Positions 1 to 7,291 of a stretch of DNA of 64,000 nt are shown here, piece by piece. The translations under genes and the position numbers were made by a program. Under the pieces are notes generated by a model. It searched no databases. It was not told where the DNA came from and was given only the letters and a program-made list of their open reading frames with translations. Location of the stretch: positions 1 through 64,000 of the forward strand of contig NZ_QEQQ01000011.1 of assembly GCF_003097235.1 (NCBI RefSeq), given 5' to 3'. The DNA comes from Pseudomonas sp. CC120222-01a. Lineage in GTDB: Bacteria; Pseudomonadota; Gammaproteobacteria; Pseudomonadales; Pseudomonadaceae. Position 1 is the stretch's first letter. Each line of letters opens with the position of its first letter.

Positions 1-267
1 AGCCTTTTTTAGTATCGACTTCTCGCGTTCAAGGCGCGTGATGCGAGCTTCCAGCTCTTGGATTTTTTGCTGCTCTGGCGTCAACGCTTTGCTGGCCGGC
101 GTGATGCCGCCGCGCTCTTGCTGAAGCTGATTAACCCACCGGCGCAGGGCTGACTCGACCAAGCCGAGCGAGCGTGCAGCTTCGGCGTGGCTATAGCCTT
201 GGTCGAGCACCAGGCAGGCAGCTTCGCGCTTGAATTCAGGAGTAAAGGTACGGCGTTGCTTGGTCAT
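1..267 (-). CDS. IS3-family transposase OrfA (3' part cut by window edge)
   Basis: DNA-binding subunit of an IS3-family transposase. The visible 89 residues start MTKQRRTFTPEFKREA, the typical helix-turn-helix opening of this family. A second helix region follows (YSHAEAARSLGLVESALRRW), then a coiled-coil stretch (EQQKIQELEARITRLEREK) that suits the leucine-zipper part of OrfA. On the coding strand an AAAAAAG heptamer sits at 10-4, which is the usual slippery sequence for the programmed -1 frameshift that fuses OrfA to OrfB. The start is the ATG at 267-265, preceded by GAGAGGTGTCTG. OrfB and the other end are outside the window. Confidence 0.85.
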   Translation of the reverse strand, partial: MTKQRRTFTPEFKREAACLVLDQGYSHAEAARSLGLVESALRRWVNQLQQERGGITPASKALTPEQQKIQELEARITRLEREKSILKKA

Positions 268-331
268 CAGACACCTCTCTGTGGCGAGCATTCTCGCCTA
301 AATTGGTGTCCGGGGTTAGTAGACCACTACA
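1..331 (-). mobile_element. Right end of an IS3-family insertion sequence (partial)
   Basis: The first 331 bases hold the 5' part of an IS3-type transposase gene on the minus strand and, upstream of it, the element's end. Positions 305-331 read on the minus strand as TGTAGTGGTCTACTAACCCC and onward, starting with TG as IS3 ends do. I infer that this is the terminal inverted repeat. The rest of the element lies outside the window, so neither its intactness nor a target duplication can be judged. Confidence 0.8.
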
Positions 332-376
332 CAAATGGAGGAACAAAGGGTGAGGGGCACAATCACGAGCCGCTCA

Positions 377-1159
377 TCAGTCGCTAGGGAGGTGCCGCTT
401 GGGGCCGCTCCAGTTGAAGCAATTAAGTACCCGGATGAGCACGGACTGTAAACGCTCCATCGACTCTGGAGACACATCAACTTCGCCGTAGTGGCCGTCG
501 GCCATGGTCGAGCCGTACTTCGATCCATTCAAGCAGTTCAACATCAGCACCCCGCCCGCGGCTTTTACTAGCGTGTTGTCGATCGGCTTGAGTTCTATTT
601 TAGCCCCTCGCACTCCGAGCCCCCTCGCTCGATCCTCCTGATGCTGAGCTGAATTCCTGACACCTCGCAAATCAGGGAAATGCTCATTCATCTCATTGCT
701 TAGTTGGGTGACCTCTGGGGGGACGCCGGCGGTTTTGCTGAGAACCGTGAGGAATTTGTCGAACGCATCCATTGCGTAGAGGAACGCTCTGGCGTAAATC
801 AAAACGACGTTGTGTTTCAGTTCTCGGGGGATTCGGCCTTGAGACCATTTCTCCCGCTTATGAATCACCTCAGCCTCGAAATAGATCTCCATGTACTGAT
901 CTCGACTAAAGCCTCCCCTGGCCTGGGTCAGCGCGTCTTGTATCTCACTGCGGCGCGCCCTGTCCCTCTCCCAATCGTCGGGACTGAACGACGAATTTTG
1001 GGAATCGATTAGCCGGGCTTGGTGAAATAGGTTAAGAGCTGTATTGGCCTCAAAAAAACTCCCTTCGAGGTGCCGAAGCAGGCCCTCCAATTCCCAGGAT
1101 AATTGACGGTCTTCCATCTCAAGGCGAACGCCAGGCACAGTCAACTCAAAAACCCACAT
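377..1159 (-). CDS. Hypothetical protein with a HEPN-like R-N-x3-H motif
   Basis: I do not recognise this family. The protein is about 260 residues, mostly predicted helical, with many charged residues and no signal peptide or membrane segment. At about residues 168-173 it carries RNSAQH followed by QEDR. This fits the Rx4H pattern of HEPN domains with the usual polar residue after the arginine. HEPN domains are all-helical and occur in RNA-cleaving toxins and defence proteins, but also in non-enzymatic proteins, so function is open. Three in-frame ATGs lie close together (1174, 1165, 1159). I chose 1159 because AGGAG lies 7 bases upstream. The gene lies between the IS end and the hipA remnant, on the same strand as both, 44 bases after the remnant. 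Confidence 0.6.
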   Translation of the reverse strand: MWVFELTVPGVRLEMEDRQLSWELEGLLRHLEGSFFEANTALNLFHQARLIDSQNSSFSPDDWERDRARRSEIQDALTQARGGFSRDQYMEIYFEAEVIHKREKWSQGRIPRELKHNVVLIYARAFLYAMDAFDKFLTVLSKTAGVPPEVTQLSNEMNEHFPDLRGVRNSAQHQEDRARGLGVRGAKIELKPIDNTLVKAAGGVLMLNCLNGSKYGSTMADGHYGEVDVSPESMERLQSVLIRVLNCFNWSGPKRHLPSD

Positions 1160-1203
1160 ACACATGCTCCTCATGCGCGGGAGAGATTGGTGTTCAATTG
1201 TAG

Positions 1204-1732
1204 TTACCTGATTCGCACAATAGTGGTTGCGAACCTTGCGTGCGAACCACCGATGCGAACTGGGCCGCCAAGGGCTATTAGCTGCTGCCTGATAACTTCC
1301 GCGGGCTGATCAACTCCACACGTTTCGGCAAACTCCAGCACCCCCAAACGTGAGGCGAAAAGCGATTTGTTTCCGGACAGCGACAAAGCCAGCACATTTT
1401 CCGGGATGTAGGTCGTGGTATTTACGATGTCATAGGCGGGAGTCAGGTAGGCATCGCGTTGCGTGGGGCTTGAGTACAGCAAGCCGAAAATCTTGAGGTG
1501 TGTATCGACATTACCGACGATGCAGCTGGGTGCCACCATCACGAACAGCTGCCTCAGCGAAGGCTATACCGCTTCTGGTGCGCAGAAAAGGCGATGGCTT
1601 TGGCAATTGCTGCGTAGCTTTTGCTGTATTTCGGGTCTGCCGAGAGCCCCATCAAAACAGATAATCACCAGCGCTTTTCAGGATCGTTCCGCTTATACCC
1701 TCAGGTGTAGAAACGGTTAGGGAAACACTCAT
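1204..1732 (-). pseudogene. hipA: Remnant of hipA (serine/threonine kinase toxin)
   Basis: HipA toxins phosphorylate glutamyl-tRNA synthetase and induce dormancy. Here only both ends survive. The ATG at 1732-1730 overlaps the hipB stop and encodes MSVSLTVSTPEGISGTILKS, the usual HipA N-terminus, but a stop follows after 26 codons. Most of the kinase is deleted. The C-terminal part resumes near 1650, needs one frameshift, and has a TAG stop near 1570. The clear tail (VGNVDTHLKIFGLLY, then LTPAYDIVNTTTY) keeps the catalytic Asp in DTHLK, but the Asn normally following HLK (metal ligand) is Ile and the usual Gly is Val. The gene is about 0.53 kb instead of about 1.3 kb, so it is certainly inactive. 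Confidence 0.85.
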
Positions 1733-1980
1733 TCAAAAATCCCCTGAATCTCGTCCAACGTAGGCAGCACGGCCGGCACCATTCTTAGCTCACAATCCAA
1801 GGCTCCCAAAACCCTTGCATAGGCACCTATCGATACCGAAAGGGCACCCTTTTCTATGGCAATGATTTTTTGCCGGGTCAGGAGCGCTCGATCTGCCAGT
1901 TGGCTTTGGGTGAGGCCGAGGTTCAAACGACGTGTTCGAATCTGCTCGCCCAAGCGCTTGGTAATGAGAATGTGGTCCAT
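1729..1980 (-). CDS. hipB: HipB-like antitoxin, XRE-family transcriptional regulator
   Basis: Antitoxin and autorepressor of a HipBA toxin-antitoxin pair. From the ATG at 1980 the protein is 83 residues. It has an N-terminal XRE helix-turn-helix (LGEQIRTRRLNLGLTQSQLA, then the recognition helix region LLTRQKIIAIEKG) and a short tail ending GIFE. Its stop overlaps the old hipA start (ATGA), the coupling typical of hipBA operons. The frame is open and intact although hipA is destroyed, so the regulator may still bind its own promoter or other sites. A longer in-frame TTG start at 1998 exists, but the ATG is preferred. Confidence 0.75.
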   Translation of the reverse strand: MDHILITKRLGEQIRTRRLNLGLTQSQLADRALLTRQKIIAIEKGALSVSIGAYARVLGALDCELRMVPAVLPTLDEIQGIFE

Positions 1981-2258
1981 GTTCCATATTCGTGACAACG
2001 GCGGATGAATGTAACGTATACCAGACCATGCAAATGGGCTATCGAAATTTGCCCAGCGCCCAGGAAATCACTTAACCCATCGACGCGGTTCATCGCCACG
2101 ACAAGCGCGGCTCCCGCATGCCTTGGAACATCGCTTGCCGACGATGGGCGGCACCGTGCGACGAGCGGCGAAGATCGAAAATGAGCAGGTTGGCATAATG
2201 GCATCGCGATTTACCCGCCCATCCATTTATCCAATCCGCCGTTGTGAGCCCCTCTGCA

Positions 2259-2450
2259 ATGAATGCCGAAATCCGTTACTCGATCATCCTGGAGCACAAC
2301 GCTGAAGTGCTGCTTGCCAATGCCTCCATGGCACAGGTCGAGGCATTCTGGGATGCCAACGACTCGCGCTATTTTGGCTTGCACATGGAAGACCCGTGCG
2401 GCTCGCATGTGCGCGTCATGGTCACTGATGAAATGCCAGAGGACGAATAG
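2259..2450 (+). CDS. Small hypothetical protein (63 aa)
   Basis: A short frame starting MNAEIRYSIILEHNAEVLLA and ending VTDEMPEDE. Composition is plausible for a soluble acidic protein, with no signal peptide or membrane segment. I recognise no domain. The ribosome-binding site is weak (GTGAG about 10 bases upstream), and the gene sits alone between hipB and a REP element. It could be a real small gene or the remnant of a longer one. The in-frame GTG at 2244 is an alternative start. Confidence 0.4.
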   Translation: MNAEIRYSIILEHNAEVLLANASMAQVEAFWDANDSRYFGLHMEDPCGSHVRVMVTDEMPEDE

Positions 2451-2540
2451 GCTGCACTGTTGCTCAGAGAACAATGCCAGCAAGGCCGCCGTGAATCCTG
2501 TGGCAGCGGCTTTAGCTGCGAAGCAGGAGACACGGTGGAT

Positions 2541-2586
2541 GGCACCGGCTTTGCCGGTGTTCGCGGGCAAGCCCGCTCCCACAGGG
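2541..2586. repeat. Solo REP element
   Basis: A small hairpin (ACCGGCTTTGCCGGT) is followed by the P. putida-type REP core TTCGCGGGCAAGCCCGCTCC and CACAGGG. There is no inverted partner nearby, so this is a singlet rather than a REPIN. Confidence 0.75.
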
Positions 2587-2661
2587 ATCTCGTCAGCTTT
2601 TAGAAATTGAGCAAGACAGCCGCTCCAACAAATTGGGGACGCAAAGCGCCCCCCCTATTGA

Positions 2662-4959
2662 TCAGAACGCGGTGCTGACCGTCAGCGACATGTTGCGCGG
2701 GTCACCGTAGATCGCCCCGGCATAGAACCCGTACTGGGTGTAGTAGTGCTTGTCGAACAGGTTGTCGACATTGAGGCTCACCGAGGTGTCGTCGGTCAGC
2801 TGGTACTTGGCCATGGCATTCCAGATCGCATAACCCGACCAGTTCACGTCGGTCGCTCCAGCACTCACGCCGTTCACCGGCTGCCCCGCCGGGCTGGAAA
2901 TCGCGCGGATGTTGCTCTGCGCTTTCACACCCGCGCCCAGCGTCAGGCGGTCCAGCGGGCCGGACAGGCGATAGGTGGTCGAAGCCTTGAACAGGTGCGA
3001 CGGGTCGCTGCGCCCGTCGCTGTCGACGCGGCGGAAATGCAGGTAGGTATAACCGGCATACACATTCCAGTTCGGCGTCAGCGCACCAGCGATCTCCAGG
3101 TCGATACCGTCGGTTTCCTGCCCGGTACCGGCCTTGTAGGCGTCACCCCCGGTCGGCGTGGTCAGGCCGTCGTCGAGCACCGCCTTGTTCTGTTGCTTGG
3201 TGCGGAAGTACGCCGCCGAGGCGTTCAGGCGCCCGTCCAGCCACTCGCCCTTGATGCCGGTCTCGTAGCTCTGGCCGCGAATCGGCTCGACCTTGGTACC
3301 GCTTTCGGTCTCGGCCGTCTGCGGGTTGAAGATGTCGGTGTAACTGGCATACAGCGAGTAAGTGTCGTTGAGGTCGTACACCGCGCCCAGGTACGGGGTG
3401 ACGATGCCGTTGTTCTGCTGGTTGCTGCGCACGCCGGCGACACTGTTGGTGGTTGCCGAGTAATCGGTGGTGCGCACGCCGACGATGACCGACAGCGGGT
3501 CGGTAATGCTCAACCGGGTCGCGGCGTACATGCCCTGCAAGCGGGTGGTGGTCTTGCTGTGGCGGCCGGTGCGCGAGGCAATCATGTCGTAGTCGCTGTC
3601 CACGCCGTTGTGCCAGTCGGTGAGCGGGAAACCGTTGTTGGCGCGGAACTGGCAGCCCACCGAAGGCGCGCTGACGCGGTCATCGCTGACCATGGTGCAG
3701 CTGTATTCCGGCGACCAGGCCACGGTGCGGCTGTCGTTGTAGCCGACCATCGCCTGGTGGGTGCGACCGAACAGCTGGAACGGGCCGGAAAGGTCGATCT
3801 GAGCGGACTGCTGGGTGGTGTCGCTGGAGCTGTGCAGGCCGTTGAGCACCGCGCCGCTGCCATCCTGGTCCCAGTAGCCGCCGTAGCTGCCACGGCCAGC
3901 CGAGTTGACCTTGGCCAGGCCACGGTGGTTGAGCACTTCGGCCGTGCTCTGGGCGGCTTTCAGGTCCAGGGTCCAGTCGTTGTCGAAGCGGTGCTCCAGC
4001 GAGCCGAAGGCGGTGCGGGTGGTGTACTCGCCAAAGCTCCAGCTCGGCACCACGTTGGTGCTGCGTGGCAAGTCGGTCTTGCTGCCGTCCTTGTACCAGA
4101 TCGGGATGTTGGCACCCCAGCCGCCACCGACCACCTTGTTGTATTCGTACTGGTAACCGGCGCCAATCGTGGTGGCATCGTCGATATCGAATTCGAAGTT
4201 GGCCAGTGCCGCACGCGAGCGTTCGGACTGGTTGTCGCGGAACGAGTTGGCGTCGCCCTGGGTCATCACGAAGCGCGAGCGCAGGCGGCCGTCTTCGGAC
4301 AGCGGCAGATTGAGGTCGGCGCCCAGGCGGCGTTTGTCCCAGCTGCCATAGGTGGCGTAGGCGCTGCCGCCAAACGTCCGGGTCGGTGCCTTGCGGATCA
4401 GGTTGACGGTGGCCGACGGGTCGCCTGTGCCACCGAGCAGGCCGTTGGCACCGCGGACGATGTCGATCCGCTCGTACAGGTCCATGTTCAGCGCGTTGCC
4501 GCCGCCGCTGAAGTCGGAGCCACCCTGGAACTGCAGGCCGTCGACCTTCCAGTTGCTGATCGAGTAGCCACGGGCTCGAAAGTCGGTACGCCCACCGACT
4601 TCGGACTTGGTCGTGCTCACGCCTGGTGTGGTGTCCAAAGCCTGCTCGATGGAGTGCACATCGCGGTCGTCCATCTGCTGGCGAGTGATGGTGGTCACCG
4701 ACTGCGGCGTCTGCCGTGGGGTCAGCTTCAGCCCGGTGGAGCTGCGGGTGTTTTCCACCGTGTAGCCGAGCTGCCCGGTCTCATCTGCGGACACAAGTGC
4801 ACTGTCCTCGATCTGCGTGGCATCCAGCTCCAGTGGCTGGCTTTCGGCAGCCAAGGCGCTGCCACTGATGGCGACGGCAACAAAGAAGGCAAGCGGGTGC
4901 AGGCGGCTACCGCCCCGGACAGCTGGAGTGAAGTCGTTCATGGCGCTCTTGTGATTCAT
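2662..4959 (-). CDS. TonB-dependent siderophore receptor (FpvA/FhuE type, without signalling domain)
   Basis: Outer-membrane receptor importing a ferric siderophore with TonB energy. The 765-residue protein has a signal peptide (hydrophobic LAFFVAVAISGSALA, cleavage near AAES), a short TonB-box-like segment (PLELDATQIE) and a plug at about residues 75-190 (TPRQTPQSVTTITRQQM; RGYSISNWKVDGLQ; RIDIVRGANGLLGG). The rest is a 22-strand barrel ending in SLTVSTAF with the terminal Phe. The ~80-residue STN signalling domain of FpvA/PupB-type transducers is absent. It is divergent from a response regulator and sensor kinase (139-base gap), which probably control it. The ligand cannot be told from sequence. 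A second ATG at 4941 with AAGAG upstream is an alternative start. Confidence 0.9.
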   Translation of the reverse strand: MNHKSAMNDFTPAVRGGSRLHPLAFFVAVAISGSALAAESQPLELDATQIEDSALVSADETGQLGYTVENTRSSTGLKLTPRQTPQSVTTITRQQMDDRDVHSIEQALDTTPGVSTTKSEVGGRTDFRARGYSISNWKVDGLQFQGGSDFSGGGNALNMDLYERIDIVRGANGLLGGTGDPSATVNLIRKAPTRTFGGSAYATYGSWDKRRLGADLNLPLSEDGRLRSRFVMTQGDANSFRDNQSERSRAALANFEFDIDDATTIGAGYQYEYNKVVGGGWGANIPIWYKDGSKTDLPRSTNVVPSWSFGEYTTRTAFGSLEHRFDNDWTLDLKAAQSTAEVLNHRGLAKVNSAGRGSYGGYWDQDGSGAVLNGLHSSSDTTQQSAQIDLSGPFQLFGRTHQAMVGYNDSRTVAWSPEYSCTMVSDDRVSAPSVGCQFRANNGFPLTDWHNGVDSDYDMIASRTGRHSKTTTRLQGMYAATRLSITDPLSVIVGVRTTDYSATTNSVAGVRSNQQNNGIVTPYLGAVYDLNDTYSLYASYTDIFNPQTAETESGTKVEPIRGQSYETGIKGEWLDGRLNASAAYFRTKQQNKAVLDDGLTTPTGGDAYKAGTGQETDGIDLEIAGALTPNWNVYAGYTYLHFRRVDSDGRSDPSHLFKASTTYRLSGPLDRLTLGAGVKAQSNIRAISSPAGQPVNGVSAGATDVNWSGYAIWNAMAKYQLTDDTSVSLNVDNLFDKHYYTQYGFYAGAIYGDPRNMSLTVSTAF

Positions 4960-5098
4960 TTGGGAAGGTTTCGTATTCGCAGATGATTTTTTGTTACGAT
5001 TCTAGGGATCCGCCCTTTGGGCTCCATACCCGGCTTGTACGGGGATGTAATTGAACGTAACGAGCGCTGCCGGCCCTCCCCGAACAGGTGTTTTCCCG

Positions 5099-5818
5099 AT
5101 GAGCACAACCTTGCTGGTTGTCGACGATGACGACGAAATCCGCGAACTTCTTTGCGATTACCTCACCGATGCCGGCTATACCGTACTGGCGGCAGCAGAC
5201 GGTGATGGCATGCGCGAGCAACTGGCCGCGAGCAAGGTCGACCTGGTGGTGCTCGACCTGATGCTGCCAGGCGAGGACGGCTTGAGCCTGTGCCGGCAGT
5301 TGCAGGCGACGCCGGGCCTGGCGGTGATCATGCTGTCGGCCAAGGGCAGCACGCTGGACCGCATCATCGGCCTGGAAGTGGGTGCCGACGACTACCTGGC
5401 CAAGCCATTCGAACCGCGCGAGCTGATCGCCCGCATCAAGGCGGTGCTGCGCCGCCCGCAACGCCTGGATACTCCAGCCGAAGAGCCAGCGGCCGAAGCC
5501 CAGCGTTTCGCAGGCTTCAGCCTCGACCACGTCAAGCGCCTGCTGACCCGCCCCGACGGCGAAACCCTCACCCTGCCCCGCTCCGATTACCGGGTGCTGC
5601 GTGAACTGCTGGAGGCCAACAATCGGGTGGTCTCGCGTGATCAGCTGACACGCAGTGCGTTTGGCCGCGACCACCACCCCGACGATCGCTCGGTGGACAT
5701 GTGTATCAGCCGCCTGCGCCAGCAACTGCGCCGTGCACCGGCCGGCGATATCCAGATCCTGACCATCCGCAACGAAGGCTATCTGCTGAGCATCGCCCGT
5801 GCCGAGGCCGACAGCTGA
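5099..5818 (+). CDS. OmpR-family response regulator
   Basis: Cytoplasmic transcription factor of a two-component system, 239 residues. The receiver domain (about 1-120) has the acidic pocket VVDDDDE, the phospho-acceptor Asp53 in [12 protein letters not shown] and the conserved Lys in YLAKPFEP. The C-terminal winged helix (about 140-235) ends with the usual RNEGYLL. The ATG at 5099 is chosen because the protein then begins directly with the receiver. The upstream in-frame extension to 5051 has no homology I recognise. The sensor kinase follows immediately (stop at 5818, next ATG at 5820). The divergent siderophore receptor is its most likely target, an inference from position. Confidence 0.9.
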   Translation: MSTTLLVVDDDDEIRELLCDYLTDAGYTVLAAADGDGMREQLAASKVDLVVLDLMLPGEDGLSLCRQLQATPGLAVIMLSAKGSTLDRIIGLEVGADDYLAKPFEPRELIARIKAVLRRPQRLDTPAEEPAAEAQRFAGFSLDHVKRLLTRPDGETLTLPRSDYRVLRELLEANNRVVSRDQLTRSAFGRDHHPDDRSVDMCISRLRQQLRRAPAGDIQILTIRNEGYLLSIARAEADS

Positions 5819-5819
5819 C

Positions 5820-7187
5820 ATGCGTTGGCTCCGTCGCCTGTGGCCACGCACGCTGTTTGGCCAGCTGTTGCTGATCATGGTCAGCGGCACGCTGGTGATC
5901 CAGTTGATGTCGAGCAGCATCTGGTTCGATGTGCGTTTCGCCCAGGTGCTCGAGGCACCGATCCGGCTCATGGCCGCACGCAGTGCTCCACTGATTGCCC
6001 AGGCCAATTGCCACACGCAAGACCTGCAGGTGCCCGCGCACTACCAGTTGCGTTGCGCCGAGAACGAACCTGTGCAGCAGGAGGATCAGCGGCGCGGGCG
6101 CCGGCGCGTCGAACTGTTGCTGCAACAGGCGCTCAAGTACGAACTGGGCCATGCCCAGGCAGTGCGCCTGCTGAAGGTGCAACTGACCGATGAGCTGGGT
6201 CAGCCGATCGTCTGGCGCAGCCTGTTCGGCCTGCGCACCGCCCAGGCGCATATCCAGTTCGCTGTGCCGTTGCCCGATGGCCATTGGTTGAGCATCGACG
6301 GGCAGGAGCTGCAGGGCTGGAGCGGCGAGTCGGCGTGGGTGCTGATCAGCGACTACCTGCTGCGGGTCTATGCGCTGCGGATCGTCGCCGTGCTGCTGGT
6401 CTGCCTGATCGCGGTGCGCCTGTGCCTGCGCCCGTTGCGGCGCCTGGCCGATGCCGCGCGCGGGCTGGGCAGCAACCTCGAACAGCCTGCGCTGGCCCTG
6501 GACGGCCCCGAGGAAGTACGCCAGGCCGCGCTGGCCTTCAACGCCATGCAGCAACGGCTGATCGCCATGGTCAACGACAAGGCCTACTTCCTGGCCGCCG
6601 TGTCCCACGACCTGCGCACCCCGTTGACCCGCATGCGCCTGCGCCTGGAGCGGCTGTCGGATGACGAGCAGCGCGAACGCCTGCGGCAGAACATCACCCA
6701 GATGGACAACATGATCGGCCAGGTGCTGGATTACCTGCGCGCTGGCGAGCAGCAAAACCTTCAGCAGGTCGACCTCGACCGCCTGGTGGCGCGGCTGTGC
6801 GCGGACCTTGCCAGCAGCGCGGAACCACTGCCTGTACATGGCAAGGCTGGTAGCCTGCGGGTCGATGCCCTGTTGTTACAACGCTGCCTGCAGAATCTGG
6901 TGGTCAATGCCCTGCGTTACGCCAGGCAGGTTTCGGTGACGCTGGAAACCGCCATCACTGGCGTTTACATCCACATCGACGACCGCGGCCCCGGCATTGC
7001 GCCCGGCCTGCTAACCACCATCACCGATCCGTTCGTGCGTGGCGAAGGGTCACGCAACCAGGCATCCGGGGGCTATGGGCTGGGGCTGAGTATCGCCCAG
7101 CGTATCGCCAGCAGCCATGGCGGCGAATTGCTGCTGCGCAATCGCGAAGGCGGCGGTTTGCGCGTCAGTGTCTTGCTGCCCAGGTGA
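5820..7187 (+). CDS. Two-component sensor histidine kinase
   Basis: Inner-membrane kinase partner of the preceding regulator, 455 residues. There is an N-terminal membrane segment (about 12-32), a periplasmic domain of roughly 150 residues with two cysteines (ANCHTQ, LRCAE), and a second membrane segment (about 187-207). A HAMP linker, a HisKA domain with His263 in AVSHDLRTPLTR, and an HATPase domain follow (N box LVVNALRYA, G1 DDRGPGIAP, G2 GGYGLGLSIA). The ATG at 5820 fits the N-terminus best, but a GTG at 5799 overlapping the regulator gene is possible. A strong hairpin terminator follows, so the pair forms a two-gene operon. The signal sensed is unknown. Confidence 0.9.
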   Translation: MRWLRRLWPRTLFGQLLLIMVSGTLVIQLMSSSIWFDVRFAQVLEAPIRLMAARSAPLIAQANCHTQDLQVPAHYQLRCAENEPVQQEDQRRGRRRVELLLQQALKYELGHAQAVRLLKVQLTDELGQPIVWRSLFGLRTAQAHIQFAVPLPDGHWLSIDGQELQGWSGESAWVLISDYLLRVYALRIVAVLLVCLIAVRLCLRPLRRLADAARGLGSNLEQPALALDGPEEVRQAALAFNAMQQRLIAMVNDKAYFLAAVSHDLRTPLTRMRLRLERLSDDEQRERLRQNITQMDNMIGQVLDYLRAGEQQNLQQVDLDRLVARLCADLASSAEPLPVHGKAGSLRVDALLLQRCLQNLVVNALRYARQVSVTLETAITGVYIHIDDRGPGIAPGLLTTITDPFVRGEGSRNQASGGYGLGLSIAQRIASSHGGELLLRNREGGGLRVSVLLPR

Positions 7188-7223
7188 TCCAGCCCCTCAC
7201 ATTCAGGTAATAGTCTTTTACCA

Positions 7224-7252
7224 AAACCCCAGGTTTTCCCGACCTGGGGTTT
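7224..7252 (+). terminator. Intrinsic terminator after the two-component operon
   Basis: Perfect 11-bp arms AAACCCCAGGT / ACCTGGGGTTT around a 7-base loop, lying 37 bases after the kinase stop. The T run is only three bases. Confidence 0.7.
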
Positions 7253-7291
7253 GCCTATCCTAGGCCGCGTCATCCAGCCTGCGATGGACCC

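Noticed and set aside
2211..2582. 123-codon minus-strand frame near 2.4 kb
   Set aside because: It runs through the REP element and mirrors the small plus-strand gene. There is no domain or start signal.
2746..4986. Long open frame antisense to the first siderophore receptor (746 codons)
   Set aside because: It mirrors the receptor in a high-GC region, has low-complexity Val/Gly/Arg/Gln composition and no recognisable domain.
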